Source: Candidatus Halobonum tyrrellensis G22
Lineage (GTDB): Archaea; Halobacteriota; Halobacteria; Halobacteriales; Haloferacaceae
DNA length: 64,000 nt
Direction of reading: 5' to 3'
Assembly: GCF_000495475.1 (NCBI RefSeq)
Contig: NZ_ASGZ01000005.1
Span: 147,353 to 211,352, forward strand
In this document: one piece after another, positions 43,690 to 51,970 of the stretch
How the letters are laid out: every line of letters begins with the position of its first letter
How positions within the stretch are numbered: position 1 is the stretch's first letter
The notes under the pieces: generated by a model
The model's input: only the letters and a program-made list of their open reading frames with translations
Database searches by the model: none
Told to the model about the DNA's origin: nothing
Program-made: the position numbers and the translations under genes

Positions 43690-44016
43690 TCAACCCGGCG
43701 AATCCAGATCGAATAGCTTGACCACCGTCGCCACCACCTCCTCGGTACGTCGGCTCTCGTCTACTAACGCCGCTTCCGAGGGGGAGAGTACCTCCTCGAC
43801 GATCGCCGTCGCCATCCGTTCGACGGTTCGCCGTTGACGGGCCGTGAGTTGCCCACGCGCTTCGAGGCGATCCATCGCCGTCCGTACCTCCCGTCGTTTC
43901 ACCGCCCGTCGCCGTCTCCGGAGCGCTCGTCGTACCGTCTCGGCGCTCCGTTCGTCCGCACCGTCGCCCACATCGTCTCCCGTCGACAGGGGTACGGTCA
44001 CGTCGGGGTCCGTCAC
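43690..44016 (-). CDS. Orphan GlutR-dimerisation-like protein
   Basis: 108 aa from GTG 44016, five bases after the stop of the radical SAM gene; the frame is open further upstream but only as a shadow of that gene. The region VKRREVRTAMDRLEARGQLTARQRRTVERMATAIVEEVLSP is the helical C-terminal dimerisation domain normally found at the end of glutamyl-tRNA reductase (HemA: ...AL.KL....T..Q...I..L..ALV..LLA.P). Here it stands alone, without catalytic or NADPH domains. Linked to a heme-type radical SAM enzyme, so a role in tetrapyrrole control or assembly is plausible but unproven. Confidence 0.65.
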   Translation of the reverse strand: MTDPDVTVPLSTGDDVGDGADERSAETVRRALRRRRRAVKRREVRTAMDRLEARGQLTARQRRTVERMATAIVEEVLSPSEAALVDESRRTEEVVATVVKLFDLDSPG

Positions 44017-44020
44017 GGGT

Positions 44021-45133
44021 TCAATCGGCGGTCGACGATCCCCGATCGGTGAACGACTGTTCCGGGAGCGGACCGTCGTACTCCTCGGGGACGTAGTCGC
44101 AGAGGGGGTCGGAGGCGAGCGGGTCCCCACTGTACGCGAACGCCCGCGAGCGACTTCCGCCACAGAGGTGGCGAAACTCGCAGGCACCACACTTCCCCCG
44201 GAGCGAATCGGGGCTACGTAATGATTCGAATAGGTCGGTGTTCCGATACAGATCGACGATCGACCGCTCTCCGACGTTCCCGACCGACCGGGGGAGGAAT
44301 CCCGACGGGTAGACGTCGCCGACGTGGCTGACGAACGCGAACCCGTCCCCGGCGGTGATCCCGGCGCGTCGGCCGATGTCGTCGGCCGTCGGCCGGCCCG
44401 TCGTGTTTCCTCCCCGTTGGGCTGCGACACGCCTGTAGTGTGGAGCTTCGGTCGTTTTGACGCCGAACGGAGCCTCGTCCGCGACCTCCCACAGCCACTC
44501 CATCACCCGCTCGGCTCGTGCCGGCGAGATGGGGTCCAAGACGCGCCCTCGACCGACGGGGACGAGAAAGAACACGGACCACAACACCGCGCCGACATCT
44601 TCGACGACCTGTCGGATCTCGGTAAGTTCGTCCACCGTCTCGGCACACACTGTCGTGTTGACCTGGAGGGGAACCCCGGCTTGTCGAGCCGTCTCCGCCG
44701 CGGCCACCGTCCGTTCGTAACTTCCCGTCTCCTTGCGGAACGCGTCGTGTGCGGCCGCGGACCCGCCGTCGATGCTGAGCGCGACCCGTCGAAGGCCCGC
44801 GTCGGCGAGTGTTTCGATACGCTCGCGCGTGAGCGACGCCGTGCCACTCGGGGTCAGTGTCATGCGGAGGCCGGCGTCCGTGCCGTACTCGACGAGTTCG
44901 ACGGCGTCCTCGCGGGCGAGTGGGTCGCCACCGGAGAGGACGACCAGTTGTCCGTCGTCGAACCGCGACGCGTCGTCGAGGAGTCGCTTCCCTTCGGCGG
45001 TGGTGAGTTCGTCCGGGTGGCGCTCGGGGTTCGCGTCCGCGCGGCAGTGTTTACAGGCTAGGTCACACGCCTGTGTGAGTTCCCACACGAGGACGAACGG
45101 TCGGCGGTCAGTATCGACGGCACTCGGGGTCAT
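44021..45133 (-). CDS. Radical SAM/SPASM protein, TIGR04053/AhbD-type (heme pathway candidate)
   Basis: 370 aa. Radical SAM cluster Cys23-x3-Cys27-x2-Cys30 (CDLACKHC), the GGDPL SAM-binding motif and, at the C-terminus, a SPASM-type Cys set CGACEFRHLC-x-GGSRSRAFAYSGDPLASDPLC for auxiliary Fe-S clusters. Haloarchaea make heme from siroheme, using AhbC and AhbD of this family; the sequence resembles AhbD-like (heme b synthase) proteins that NCBI labels TIGR04053. Denitrification-enzyme neighbours (nitrate reductase, NO reductase) need hemes. Alternative: peptide maturase. It is followed by an orphan GlutR-dimerisation protein in the same operon. Confidence 0.7.
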   Translation of the reverse strand: MTPSAVDTDRRPFVLVWELTQACDLACKHCRADANPERHPDELTTAEGKRLLDDASRFDDGQLVVLSGGDPLAREDAVELVEYGTDAGLRMTLTPSGTASLTRERIETLADAGLRRVALSIDGGSAAAHDAFRKETGSYERTVAAAETARQAGVPLQVNTTVCAETVDELTEIRQVVEDVGAVLWSVFFLVPVGRGRVLDPISPARAERVMEWLWEVADEAPFGVKTTEAPHYRRVAAQRGGNTTGRPTADDIGRRAGITAGDGFAFVSHVGDVYPSGFLPRSVGNVGERSIVDLYRNTDLFESLRSPDSLRGKCGACEFRHLCGGSRSRAFAYSGDPLASDPLCDYVPEEYDGPLPEQSFTDRGSSTAD

Positions 45134-45252
45134 GCGCCCTCCCGTGTCTGCTGGCTGGCGGGCGAGTCTCCGGCCACCGAAACCCTCCCTCGGGGCTGAT
45201 CCGGACTCGTCATGGAGGGAGATGTGAAAGCCACCGGCGAAAACGAACCGCC

Positions 45253-45264
45253 GAACGTGTTCGG
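45253..45264. promoter_or_regulatory. NarO-type palindrome CGAAC-GT-GTTCG upstream of DUF2249 gene
   Basis: Perfect 5-2-5 palindrome whose right edge is 38 bases before ATG 45302. One of five such sites in the denitrification island. The haloarchaeal NarO/DmsR regulators are known to act through CGAAC-N2-GTTCG-like inverted repeats in front of anaerobic respiration genes (from memory of the Haloferax work). Confidence 0.65.
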
Positions 45265-45301
45265 GACAACTGTCTGGGTGGCTCCGACCAAACCCGCATC
45301 T

Positions 45302-45586
45302 ATGGAGAGTGACGCGGAACTCGTCGCCGAATCGGCTGCCCCACGTGACCGCCCGGTAGAACGGATAGACGTCGGTGAACTCCCGCCGCCGGAACCGCTC
45401 CGAGAGACGCTCGAACGACTAGCCGAACTGGACGACGAAGCGATCCTCGTCCAGACGAACGACCGTGCCCCCCAGCACCTGTACCCGCAACTAAGCGACC
45501 GGGGCTACGAGTTCGAGACGTTCGAGCGCGGTGAATCGGTCACGACGGTCATCTGGAGCGGGAGGAACGCCGAGGAGGGCGACTGA
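45302..45586 (+). CDS. DUF2249 domain protein
   Basis: 94 aa from ATG 45302, selected because the NarO-type palindrome and leaderless spacing fit and the domain starts here: RIDVGELPPPEPLRETLERLAELDDEAILVQTNDRAPQHLYPQLSDRGY...W. DUF2249 is a TusA-like two-layer fold with the conserved L(V)xxNDRxPxxLxxxLxxRG pattern. Such proteins sit in denitrification and NO-related loci, but their molecular role is unknown. The longer upstream frame includes the operator and is not coding. Confidence 0.75.
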   Translation: MESDAELVAESAAPRDRPVERIDVGELPPPEPLRETLERLAELDDEAILVQTNDRAPQHLYPQLSDRGYEFETFERGESVTTVIWSGRNAEEGD

Positions 45587-45893
45587 CTGCGGTTCACGCC
45601 CCCGTTTTCGGTCCGTACCGCTCGCCACGGCTTCTTTTACCGGGTCGTGCGCGAATCCTCGCCGGTCGAGGACGGCACGGAGCGACTTCGGACCGAACCC
45701 GTCGACGGGACGCGGGTTTCGTCTTCGGCCGCCGTCGAGCGTCGAGATGGCCCCTCCGAACGCTTCGCCGTCTGTCACGCGAACACAGTTGCCGCGTCGT
45801 TCGGGCGACGTTCCCCGTAGCGATCACCACCCACGTACACGGTCCTACTGACTGCGCCGCCGACGGTCGCTCCCGGACTGAAAGACGGGGAGC
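45587..45893. other. Gene-free stretch
   Basis: About 300 bases without a gene recognised on either strand. It ends in the regulatory palindrome of the HTH_10 regulator gene. Confidence 0.4.
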
Positions 45894-45905
45894 CGAACGT
45901 GTTCG
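45894..45905. promoter_or_regulatory. NarO-type palindrome CGAAC-GT-GTTCG upstream of HTH_10 regulator
   Basis: Same sequence as the site at 45253; right edge 45 bases before ATG 45950, followed by a TATA-like AACTATCTA (45910-45918). Confidence 0.65.
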
Positions 45906-45949
45906 GAGGAACTATCTACCCCGGCACCGTCGTTCCTCCGAGCGATCTA

Positions 45950-46606
45950 ATGCCACGCGCCACTCTCACGGTAACGATCCCCGACGGGATCTGGATCGGG
46001 GACGTCACGCGAGCGCATCCTGACGCGGCCGTTCGCATCCTGTCCGCCCTCACCGGCGACGATTCCGGGGTGGGGCTCGTAGAGATCACCGCTCCCGAGT
46101 TGCAGGCACTCCTCGACGATCTCCGGGAGAACGGGTCGGTGACCGAACTCACCGTCCTCGAACGGACCGCGGAGACGGCGCTCGTCCAGTTCGAGACGAC
46201 GATGCCGCTGCTCCTCCTCCCGGTGGAGGATTCGGGCGTCCCGCTGACGATGCCGTTTACCATCCAGGAGGGGGAAGCGGAGTGGGAGCTCACCGCCCCC
46301 CAACACCGCATCTCGAACCTCGGCACCCAACTGAACGAGTTCGGTATCTCGTTCACCGTCGACGAGATCCGCCAACAGATCGAACCGGAGCAGGTGCTGA
46401 CCGACCGCCAACTTCGCCTCGTCCGCGCCGCCGTCGAGGAGGGGTACTACGACACCCCGCGTCGGTGTTCGCTCACCGACCTCGCCGAGACGGTCGGGCT
46501 GGCGAAGTCGACGTGTAGCGAGACGTTACACCGCGCCGAAGAGCGGGTGATGAAGCGGTTCCTCGACGAGTTCGACGAGACCGCGATCGGATCGCCGAAC
46601 CCGTGA
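45950..46606 (+). CDS. HTH_10 (bacterio-opsin activator-type) transcriptional regulator
   Basis: 218 aa from ATG 45950. C-terminal HTH_10 domain: VLTDRQLRLVRAAVEEGYYDTPRRCSLTDLAETVGLAKSTCSETLHRAEERVMKRF, the standard haloarchaeal arrangement. The N-terminal ~150 residues are a beta-rich sensor (LTVTIPDGIWIGDVTR, TELTVLERTAETALVQFETT) without the Cys cluster of NarO. Its own promoter carries the NarO palindrome, so it may be a second-tier regulator of the denitrification island. Confidence 0.85.
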   Translation: MPRATLTVTIPDGIWIGDVTRAHPDAAVRILSALTGDDSGVGLVEITAPELQALLDDLRENGSVTELTVLERTAETALVQFETTMPLLLLPVEDSGVPLTMPFTIQEGEAEWELTAPQHRISNLGTQLNEFGISFTVDEIRQQIEPEQVLTDRQLRLVRAAVEEGYYDTPRRCSLTDLAETVGLAKSTCSETLHRAEERVMKRFLDEFDETAIGSPNP

Positions 46607-46661
46607 CGCTCGGGCGGGCGGTCGCCAGGCCCCACCGTCTCCGACCGTCCGGTCGAACCGT

Positions 46662-46681
46662 CGTCGCCGTCGAGGGCGACG
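46662..46681. terminator. Possible hairpin between convergent genes
   Basis: CGTCGCC-loop-GGCGACG, 7-bp perfect stem with 6-base loop, between the stops of the regulator (46606) and NO reductase (46698). Haloarchaea do not depend on such hairpins; a T-tract is absent, so this is weak. Confidence 0.25.
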
Positions 46682-46697
46682 GGGGCGACAGAGAGCG

Positions 46698-49013
46698 TCA
46701 GTCGTCGCCGAGTTCGGTCCCCGCGTCCTCCTCGTCGCCGAAGAGTCGGCGCGAGACGACCGTCCCGCCCGACGTCGCAGTGGTCTCCTCGCGGCGGACG
46801 AACCGTTTTTTCACCACGTCGTAGGAGAACACCGCAGCGCCCAGGATGACGAGGACGTCCCCCGGGAGCCGCGCCCAGAACAGCCTCTGGACGAGCGGTC
46901 GGCTGTAGAAGGCGAGCGAACGCCCGGCGTCGTACCCCTGCGTGAACACCGTCTCGAGTTGGAGGAAGCCGACGGGGACGTCCCCGACGAACACCATCCA
47001 GGCGAGCCCGACGTTCAACAGCCAGAACGCGCGTTTCAGATTCGTCGGGTCCCACTCGTCGGGTTTCGTGGTGAATCGGAGGACGTACGTCGCCAGGCCG
47101 AGCGCGAGGAAGCCGAACGCGCCGAACATCGCGCCGTGGGCGTGTCCGACGGTGAGGAACGTGCCGTGCTCGAAGTAGTTGACGAGCGGGAGGTTGATGA
47201 AGAAGCCGAGCACGCCCGCGCCGACGAAGTTCCACACGCCCGACGCGACGATGAACGCGAACGGGAGGCGGTAGGGGAACGTCTCGCCGGCGGCGCTCAT
47301 CGCGCGGTACTGACCGAGCGCCTCGTAGAGGATGAACACCAGCGGGATGAACTCCAGCGTGGAGAAGACGCTCCCGATGGGGACCCAGTAGTCGGGGAGA
47401 CCGATCCACCAGTAGTGGTGAGACACCCCGATGACGCCCGCGCCCATCACGAACAGCGCCTCGAACATGACGGCCTTCTCGGCGCTCCGACGGGTGAGCA
47501 GGTTCATCGAGACCAGCGAGACGGCGACGATGGCGACGACGAAGAACTCGAAGGCGCCCTCGACCCACATGTGGACGACCCACCACCGCCAGAACTCCGT
47601 GACGACCATCGACGTCTTCGGCGTGTACAGCATGCTCGCCGAGAACAGCAGGCCGATCGACCCACCCGCGTACAAGATTAGGTGTGCGAGCCCGTACGGC
47701 TCCTCGCGGTCGAGCAGCGGTTTGAACCCGCGGGCGACCAGGCCGGTCCAGAGGACGAACCCCACGAGCAGACCGACCTGCCAGAGACGACCGACTTCGA
47801 GGTACTCCAGCCCCTCGTTGCCGAGGATCCACCAGAGCGCGCCGTCGAGGTAGCCCTGCGCGCCGAGCCAGACCCCGCCCAGTCCGCCGACCACGACGAC
47901 GAACAGCGCGCCCAACAGGACGTGGACGTAGCGCTTCTGGTCGTCGGGTTCCTGTCCGGTCAGCAGCGGCGGGAGGAACAGGCCGATGCCGAGCCAGAGC
48001 GTCGCGATCCACAGCACCGCCAGATCGATGTGCCACGCCTTCGTGGTGGCGAACGGCATCAGTCCCATCGCGTCGACGCCCAGCGCCTCCGCGACCCCGT
48101 AGAACCCCTCGCGTTCGATGTAGTAGTGGGCTATCAGCCCGCCGAGCAGGGTCTGTACGAGAAAGAGGACCGCCGCGACCGGGACGAACCGAACGGCCGC
48201 GAACTGGCTCGGGAAGAGGTCGATCTCACTCGGGTCGGGAACGTCGACCCCGTCGGTGGTGGGTTCGGGGAGTTCGACGGCGCTGTACAGCCAGATGCCG
48301 GCGCCGCCGCCCGCGACGAGCAGTACCATCGCGACGACGCTCCACGTCAGCGCGGAGACGGGCGGGGTGTTCCCCGCGCCGGGGTTGTACGGGAACTCGT
48401 TGGTCCAGGAGGTGTCGGCGTTCGGACGGTCGACGGTCGCGAACAGCGCGGTCCAGAGCGCGAAGTCGGCGAACCGGCGCGCCTCCTCGGGCGAGTCGAC
48501 GAACCCCGCGGGGATGCCGTGGTCGCGCGCGCCGCCGTGGTAGCGCTCGACGTACGCCTCGCGCACCCGCTCGTAGGCGTACGCCTCCGCGGCGGTGAGC
48601 CGGACGGTGTCGCCGAGTTCCCCGTTCGAGAGTTGGCGCTCGACCGTCGAGTTCACCGCCGCCCGCTCGGCCGGGCCGAGACCCGCGTACGCCGACCCGT
48701 AGCGCTCGCGGGCGACGTACGACCGCATGTTGGTCACCAGCCGGTCTTGGGCGTCTGCGGTGTAGTCGGCGCCGAAGTACGCGCCGTTGCCGAGGATCGA
48801 CCCCTGGTTCATCAGGCCGTTGCGCTGGAAGACCGCCTTGCCCTCCGTTATCTCCGCGTTCGTAGCGAGGGTGGCCCCGTCGGGACCGACGACCCGGTCG
48901 GGGCGCTCCGGCGACTGTTGGTAGGCGAAGTACGCGCCCGCACCCATGAACACCAGGTTGAAGACGAAGACGACGAGCAGCGCCCTCGCCAGCGTGCGCC
49001 TGCGGACCTCCAT
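46698..49013 (-). CDS. norB: Quinol-dependent nitric oxide reductase (qNOR, NorB/NorZ)
   Basis: 771 aa from ATG 49013; an upstream in-frame ATG at 49112 would add 33 residues unlike the family start. The N-terminus MEVRRRTLARALLVVFVFNLVFMGAGAYFAYQ with a soluble ~200-residue domain lacking CxxCH marks the single-subunit quinol type. Catalytic landmarks of the heme-copper fold are present: the helix with KAWHIDLAVLWIATLWLG, HMWVEGAFEFFVVAI (active-site His and Glu), GVSHHYWWIG (FeB histidines) and VGHAHGAMFGAFGFLALG (heme ligand His). It reduces 2 NO to N2O at the membrane. Lies behind the NnrS-like gene in one operon. Confidence 0.93.
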   Translation of the reverse strand: MEVRRRTLARALLVVFVFNLVFMGAGAYFAYQQSPERPDRVVGPDGATLATNAEITEGKAVFQRNGLMNQGSILGNGAYFGADYTADAQDRLVTNMRSYVARERYGSAYAGLGPAERAAVNSTVERQLSNGELGDTVRLTAAEAYAYERVREAYVERYHGGARDHGIPAGFVDSPEEARRFADFALWTALFATVDRPNADTSWTNEFPYNPGAGNTPPVSALTWSVVAMVLLVAGGGAGIWLYSAVELPEPTTDGVDVPDPSEIDLFPSQFAAVRFVPVAAVLFLVQTLLGGLIAHYYIEREGFYGVAEALGVDAMGLMPFATTKAWHIDLAVLWIATLWLGIGLFLPPLLTGQEPDDQKRYVHVLLGALFVVVVGGLGGVWLGAQGYLDGALWWILGNEGLEYLEVGRLWQVGLLVGFVLWTGLVARGFKPLLDREEPYGLAHLILYAGGSIGLLFSASMLYTPKTSMVVTEFWRWWVVHMWVEGAFEFFVVAIVAVSLVSMNLLTRRSAEKAVMFEALFVMGAGVIGVSHHYWWIGLPDYWVPIGSVFSTLEFIPLVFILYEALGQYRAMSAAGETFPYRLPFAFIVASGVWNFVGAGVLGFFINLPLVNYFEHGTFLTVGHAHGAMFGAFGFLALGLATYVLRFTTKPDEWDPTNLKRAFWLLNVGLAWMVFVGDVPVGFLQLETVFTQGYDAGRSLAFYSRPLVQRLFWARLPGDVLVILGAAVFSYDVVKKRFVRREETTATSGGTVVSRRLFGDEEDAGTELGDD

Positions 49014-49170
49014 CACCGACCCTCCGTTGTGTTCGCGTCGCGGAGCGGTGTTCGACTCGGTTCCGGTGTTCGCGTCGTAGTCGAGGTGTATAGCATCGTC
49101 GTCATATCGCACTTCCCGCTTTCGTCTCCGTCCCTCGCGCGTTCTCGTGTCGAAGCGTGTCGTGTCCTTG

Positions 49171-50544
49171 TCATACCGAACTCCCCTCCCGCGAGTCCCG
49201 GTCCACGGCGTCGCCGGCGGTTCGACGCTCGTCGGCCGTCACGCTCGGCGCGTTCGACGACCCCCGGCCGTGCCTGTACACCACCGACAGGACGTTCACG
49301 ACGAAGACGACAACGCCGAGGAAGACGAGGACGCCGCCGAGCGAGACGACGGCGTCCGGGAGCCCGACCGACTCGGCGAGGACGAGTATCGAGCCCCCGA
49401 CGGAGAGCGCGGCGAAGTCAGTCGCCGCGAGTCGGTCGTCGTACAGGTCCGCGACCGTCGGAACGTCTCCGAGGCCGAGTCGGTCGCTGTACCGGTGGAC
49501 CCAGACGACGAACGGGACGACGTGGTACAGCGTCCCCCAGACGACGAACCCGACGACGCCGACGAACAACAGCGCGGTCGCCGAGGGGGCGCCGAACAGC
49601 GCCGCGGGGTCGAGCGGCGACGCGGCCCAGACGGGGAGCGTGAGCGCCGCCCACGACAGCATCGCGCCGGCGACGACGGCGTACCGGCGGAGCATCGCGT
49701 TCCACGGCACCGTCGCCCCGCGGAGCCGGCGCGCGAGGACGACGCCGAACGCGAACACGCTCACTGCGACCAGGAGCGCGCCGACCCGTCCGAGGGCGAC
49801 GACGTCGAACAGGCGGCCGAGCGCCAGGGCGGCGACGCCGACCGGGTGTCCCACCTCCTCGATTCGGCCGAGCGCCCGGTCGACCCGGTCGAGTTCCGTC
49901 CCGGTGAACATCGTCCCGAGTTGGTAGAGCGCACCGAAGACGGTGGTCAGAACGACGCCGAACACGCCGACTGTCGCGTGTGCGGTGCGGAGCCCCGTTC
50001 GGCCGACCGGCAGCCCGCCGAGCGCCGGCCGCGCGTATCCGACCGCGAGCAACGGCCCGAGCGTCGTGACGACGACCAAGAATCCGACCGCGACCGCGAA
50101 GTGTCGCTCCGTCACGTCCCACGGCCGGGCGTCGAGGAGCGTCCGACCGACGTTGTACGCGAACGTCCAGAAGCCGGCCGCCATCGCACAGCCGAACACC
50201 GGCAGGAGCGCGTACGACTCGACGAGCAAGCAGCCGACGAACCCGAGGAGACCGACGGTCACCAGCGGGAGTTGGACGGTCGCCAGCCGCTCGGAGTGGA
50301 GCGCCCTCCCCGACCACACGGGGACGAACTGGGTCATCGCGCCCATGATAGTGACGCACACCCACCCGACCAGGAGGAGGTGGACGCGAGCCAGCCACGT
50401 CCGGCTGGGGACGACGCCGGCCGAACCGAGGACGCCGACCACCCCGCAGCCGAGGAGGAACCCCAGCCCCACGACGAAGTGGCGGAGCGGGACCGACATC
50501 GGCGGCTGTCTGTCCGTCTCGACCGCTCTCGGAATCGCGCTCAT
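49171..50544 (-). CDS. NnrS-like / heme-copper-like polytopic membrane protein
   Basis: 457 aa from ATG 50544, chosen because the NarO-type box then ends 39 bases upstream. About twelve helices. Conserved features: HFVVGLGFLLGCGVVGVLG, ARVHLLLVGWVCVTIMGAMTQFVPVWSGRALHSERL, GLRTAHATVGVFGVVLTTVFGALYQLG, GTLYHVVPFVVWVHRYSDRLG. These scattered His residues and the H-x-x-x-G-W pattern resemble NnrS and the haloarchaeal 'cytochrome oxidase subunit I-like' proteins found beside norB. NnrS-type proteins protect against NO stress; direct activity unknown. Same operon as norB, 158 bases upstream of its start. Confidence 0.7.
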   Translation of the reverse strand: MSAIPRAVETDRQPPMSVPLRHFVVGLGFLLGCGVVGVLGSAGVVPSRTWLARVHLLLVGWVCVTIMGAMTQFVPVWSGRALHSERLATVQLPLVTVGLLGFVGCLLVESYALLPVFGCAMAAGFWTFAYNVGRTLLDARPWDVTERHFAVAVGFLVVVTTLGPLLAVGYARPALGGLPVGRTGLRTAHATVGVFGVVLTTVFGALYQLGTMFTGTELDRVDRALGRIEEVGHPVGVAALALGRLFDVVALGRVGALLVAVSVFAFGVVLARRLRGATVPWNAMLRRYAVVAGAMLSWAALTLPVWAASPLDPAALFGAPSATALLFVGVVGFVVWGTLYHVVPFVVWVHRYSDRLGLGDVPTVADLYDDRLAATDFAALSVGGSILVLAESVGLPDAVVSLGGVLVFLGVVVFVVNVLSVVYRHGRGSSNAPSVTADERRTAGDAVDRDSREGSSV

Positions 50545-50582
50545 GGGCGAGTCGACGAACGCCACCACCGTCGGTGTACGCG

Positions 50583-50594
50583 CGAACATGTTCC
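50583..50594. promoter_or_regulatory. NarO-type palindrome (one mismatch) before nnrS-like/norB operon
   Basis: CGAAC-AT-GTTCC on the + strand; 39 bases before ATG 50544. Followed on the - strand by CGCGTACACC, a stretch repeated at the same position after the site at 53158. Confidence 0.6.
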
Positions 50595-50676
50595 CCTCGA
50601 ACGGTGACCGCCGTCGGGGGTCGGTCGCCCGGCGCGAGAGCGGCCGGCCGGTCCCCCGGTCCGCGACCGCCGCGAC

Positions 50677-50688
50677 CGAACACGTTCG
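50677..50688. promoter_or_regulatory. NarO-type palindrome CGAAC-AC-GTTCG before cupin operon
   Basis: Perfect 5-2-5 palindrome. The following cupin start (50781) is 93 bases away, but an ATG of a 21-codon frame lies 40 bases downstream (50728) and a Shine-Dalgarno GGAGG precedes 50781. Transcription therefore probably begins near 50728 and the standard 38-45 base spacing is kept. Confidence 0.6.
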
Positions 50689-50727
50689 CGTGAACGCTGA
50701 CCCTCCCGGGTCCCGACCGTCCACTCG

Positions 50728-50793
50728 ATGTACGGAGACCTACTCGGGCGCGCGACCGACCGACACCACGGAGGCGACAGATGCCCGCGATAG
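50728..50793 (+). CDS. Possible 21-codon leader ORF overlapping the cupin start
   Basis: ATG 50728 begins MYGDLLGRATDRHH and the frame stops at TAG 50791-50793, overlapping the cupin ATG at 50781. A leader peptide or simply a transcribed 5' UTR are both possible; listed because its ATG sits exactly where a leaderless start is expected relative to the NarO box. Confidence 0.25.
   Translation: MYGDLLGRATDRHHGGDRCPR
50770..50774 (+). promoter_or_regulatory. Shine-Dalgarno GGAGG of the first cupin
   Basis: GGAGG, 6 bases before ATG 50781. It indicates that this start is used within a leadered or coupled message, unlike most leaderless genes in the island. Confidence 0.5.
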
Positions 50794-51182
50794 CGTTCGA
50801 GACGTACCGGTCGTACGACGACGACCGGTTCGTCGCGGAGGAGGCGTTCGGAAGCGACCGAGCCAAGGTCGTCTGCGGGTACTTCGAGCCGGGGCAGTTC
50901 ATCCCGGTACACGCCCCCGACAGCGACGTCGTCGTCAGCGTCAGGTCGGGGACGGGCGTCGTCCGCGAGGGCGAGACGACCCACCGCGTCGGCCCCGGCG
51001 ACGTCGTCGCCGTCGCGGCGGGGACCGCCCGTGGGGTTCGGGCGGACGACGACGGCCGACTGGAGGCGCTCCTCGTGACCGCCCCACCCCCGTCGGACGG
51101 GGACCACCGCGCCGTCCGAACGGGGCTGGAGCGGGGGGAGTTCGACCCCGACGCGGCCGACGACCGGACGGAGGAGGCGTGA
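50781..51182 (+). CDS. Small cupin-domain protein
   Basis: 133 aa. Single cupin barrel: PGQFIPVHAPDSDVVVSVRSGTGVVREGETTHRVGPGDVVAVAAGTARG has the G(X)5HX... first motif (with one His) and the PGDVV...PAGT second motif. Metal ligands are reduced compared with canonical cupins (second His missing), so enzymatic activity is uncertain. First gene of a NarO-type operon with another cupin, a PaaB-like protein and a radical SAM enzyme. Confidence 0.75.
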   Translation: MPAIAFETYRSYDDDRFVAEEAFGSDRAKVVCGYFEPGQFIPVHAPDSDVVVSVRSGTGVVREGETTHRVGPGDVVAVAAGTARGVRADDDGRLEALLVTAPPPSDGDHRAVRTGLERGEFDPDAADDRTEEA

Positions 51183-51185
51183 CCG

Positions 51186-51506
51186 ATGGGGACGACCACG
51201 ACGCGAACGGTCGACCTCTCGGCCGTCGACGGAGCGCCCCACGCGAACCTCTTCCCCGGGTCGGAGCCGAAGACGATCCGACTCACCCTGGCGGCCGGCG
51301 ACCGCGTCGACCCCCACCGGCACCCGGGCCGACAGGTCGTCCTCTACCTTCTGGAGGGGGCGGTCGACCTCACCGTCGGCGACGAGACGCACTCGCTGCG
51401 AGAGGGGGACGTCGCGCGGTTCGACGGCGACCAGGATATCTCCCCGCACGCGACCGAGCGGAGCACCGCGCTCGTCGTGCTGGCACCCGCCGCGGAGGGC
51501 GGGTGA
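51186..51506 (+). CDS. Small cupin-domain protein (metal-binding type)
   Basis: 106 aa, starting 4 bases after the previous stop. Cupin motif 1 DPHRHPGRQVVLYLLEGAVDL with an H-x-H pair and motif 2 LREGDVARFDGDQDISPHA with a C-terminal His, so a complete three-His metal site is likely. Cupins of this size often bind Fe or Mn. Function in the NarO-controlled operon is unknown. Confidence 0.8.
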   Translation: MGTTTTRTVDLSAVDGAPHANLFPGSEPKTIRLTLAAGDRVDPHRHPGRQVVLYLLEGAVDLTVGDETHSLREGDVARFDGDQDISPHATERSTALVVLAPAAEGG

Positions 51507-51670
51507 AGCGCACCTCGGCTCCGCCGCCGACGGGGAGCGACCGACCCGCGGTCCGACCGCGATAGCGAACCGGCTCGGTTCGGCCCCGAAGACGTCGAAC
51601 GCCCCGCTACCCCCGCCGGCCGAACATCATCGGGGGAAACGTGGTGGGCCGACGCGCCGTTCGGAGCCGT

Positions 51671-51970
51671 ATGGTCGAGAATCCGGACCGTCACCGAGTC
51701 GGCGACCACCCGCGAGACGCCGCCGGACGCGAGTGGGAGGTGTTCGTCCGCCCGGACGGCGCCGACCCCCTCCGACACGTCGGGAGCGTGTCGGCGCCGT
51801 CGGTCGGCGTCGCCTACGAGCAGGCGGAGACGCTGTTCGCGTGGTGCGCGGACGACGTCTGGCTCTGTCCGGCCGACGCCGTCGAGCGCTACTCGACGCA
51901 CACGCTCGACGACGACGCCGAACGGGTCCCGGTCGGTCCCGACGGGGACGAGCGGCCACGCGAGTCATGA
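51671..51970 (+). CDS. PaaB-like small protein, radical SAM partner (Htur_1727-type candidate RiPP)
   Basis: 99 aa. The core REWEVFVRPDGADPLRHVGS followed by VAYEQAETLFAWCADDVWLCPAD is the pattern of PaaB (phenylacetyl-CoA epoxygenase B subunit: WEVF.R...G...HVGS..A.....A...A...Y......WV.P). NCBI annotates haloarchaeal proteins of this look as 'Htur_1727 family rSAM-partnered candidate RiPP', from memory. The stop overlaps the ATG of the radical SAM gene (ATGA at 51967-51970), so the two are translated together at fixed ratio. Whether it is a modified substrate, a chaperone or a structural subunit is open. Confidence 0.7.
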   Translation: MVENPDRHRVGDHPRDAAGREWEVFVRPDGADPLRHVGSVSAPSVGVAYEQAETLFAWCADDVWLCPADAVERYSTHTLDDDAERVPVGPDGDERPRES

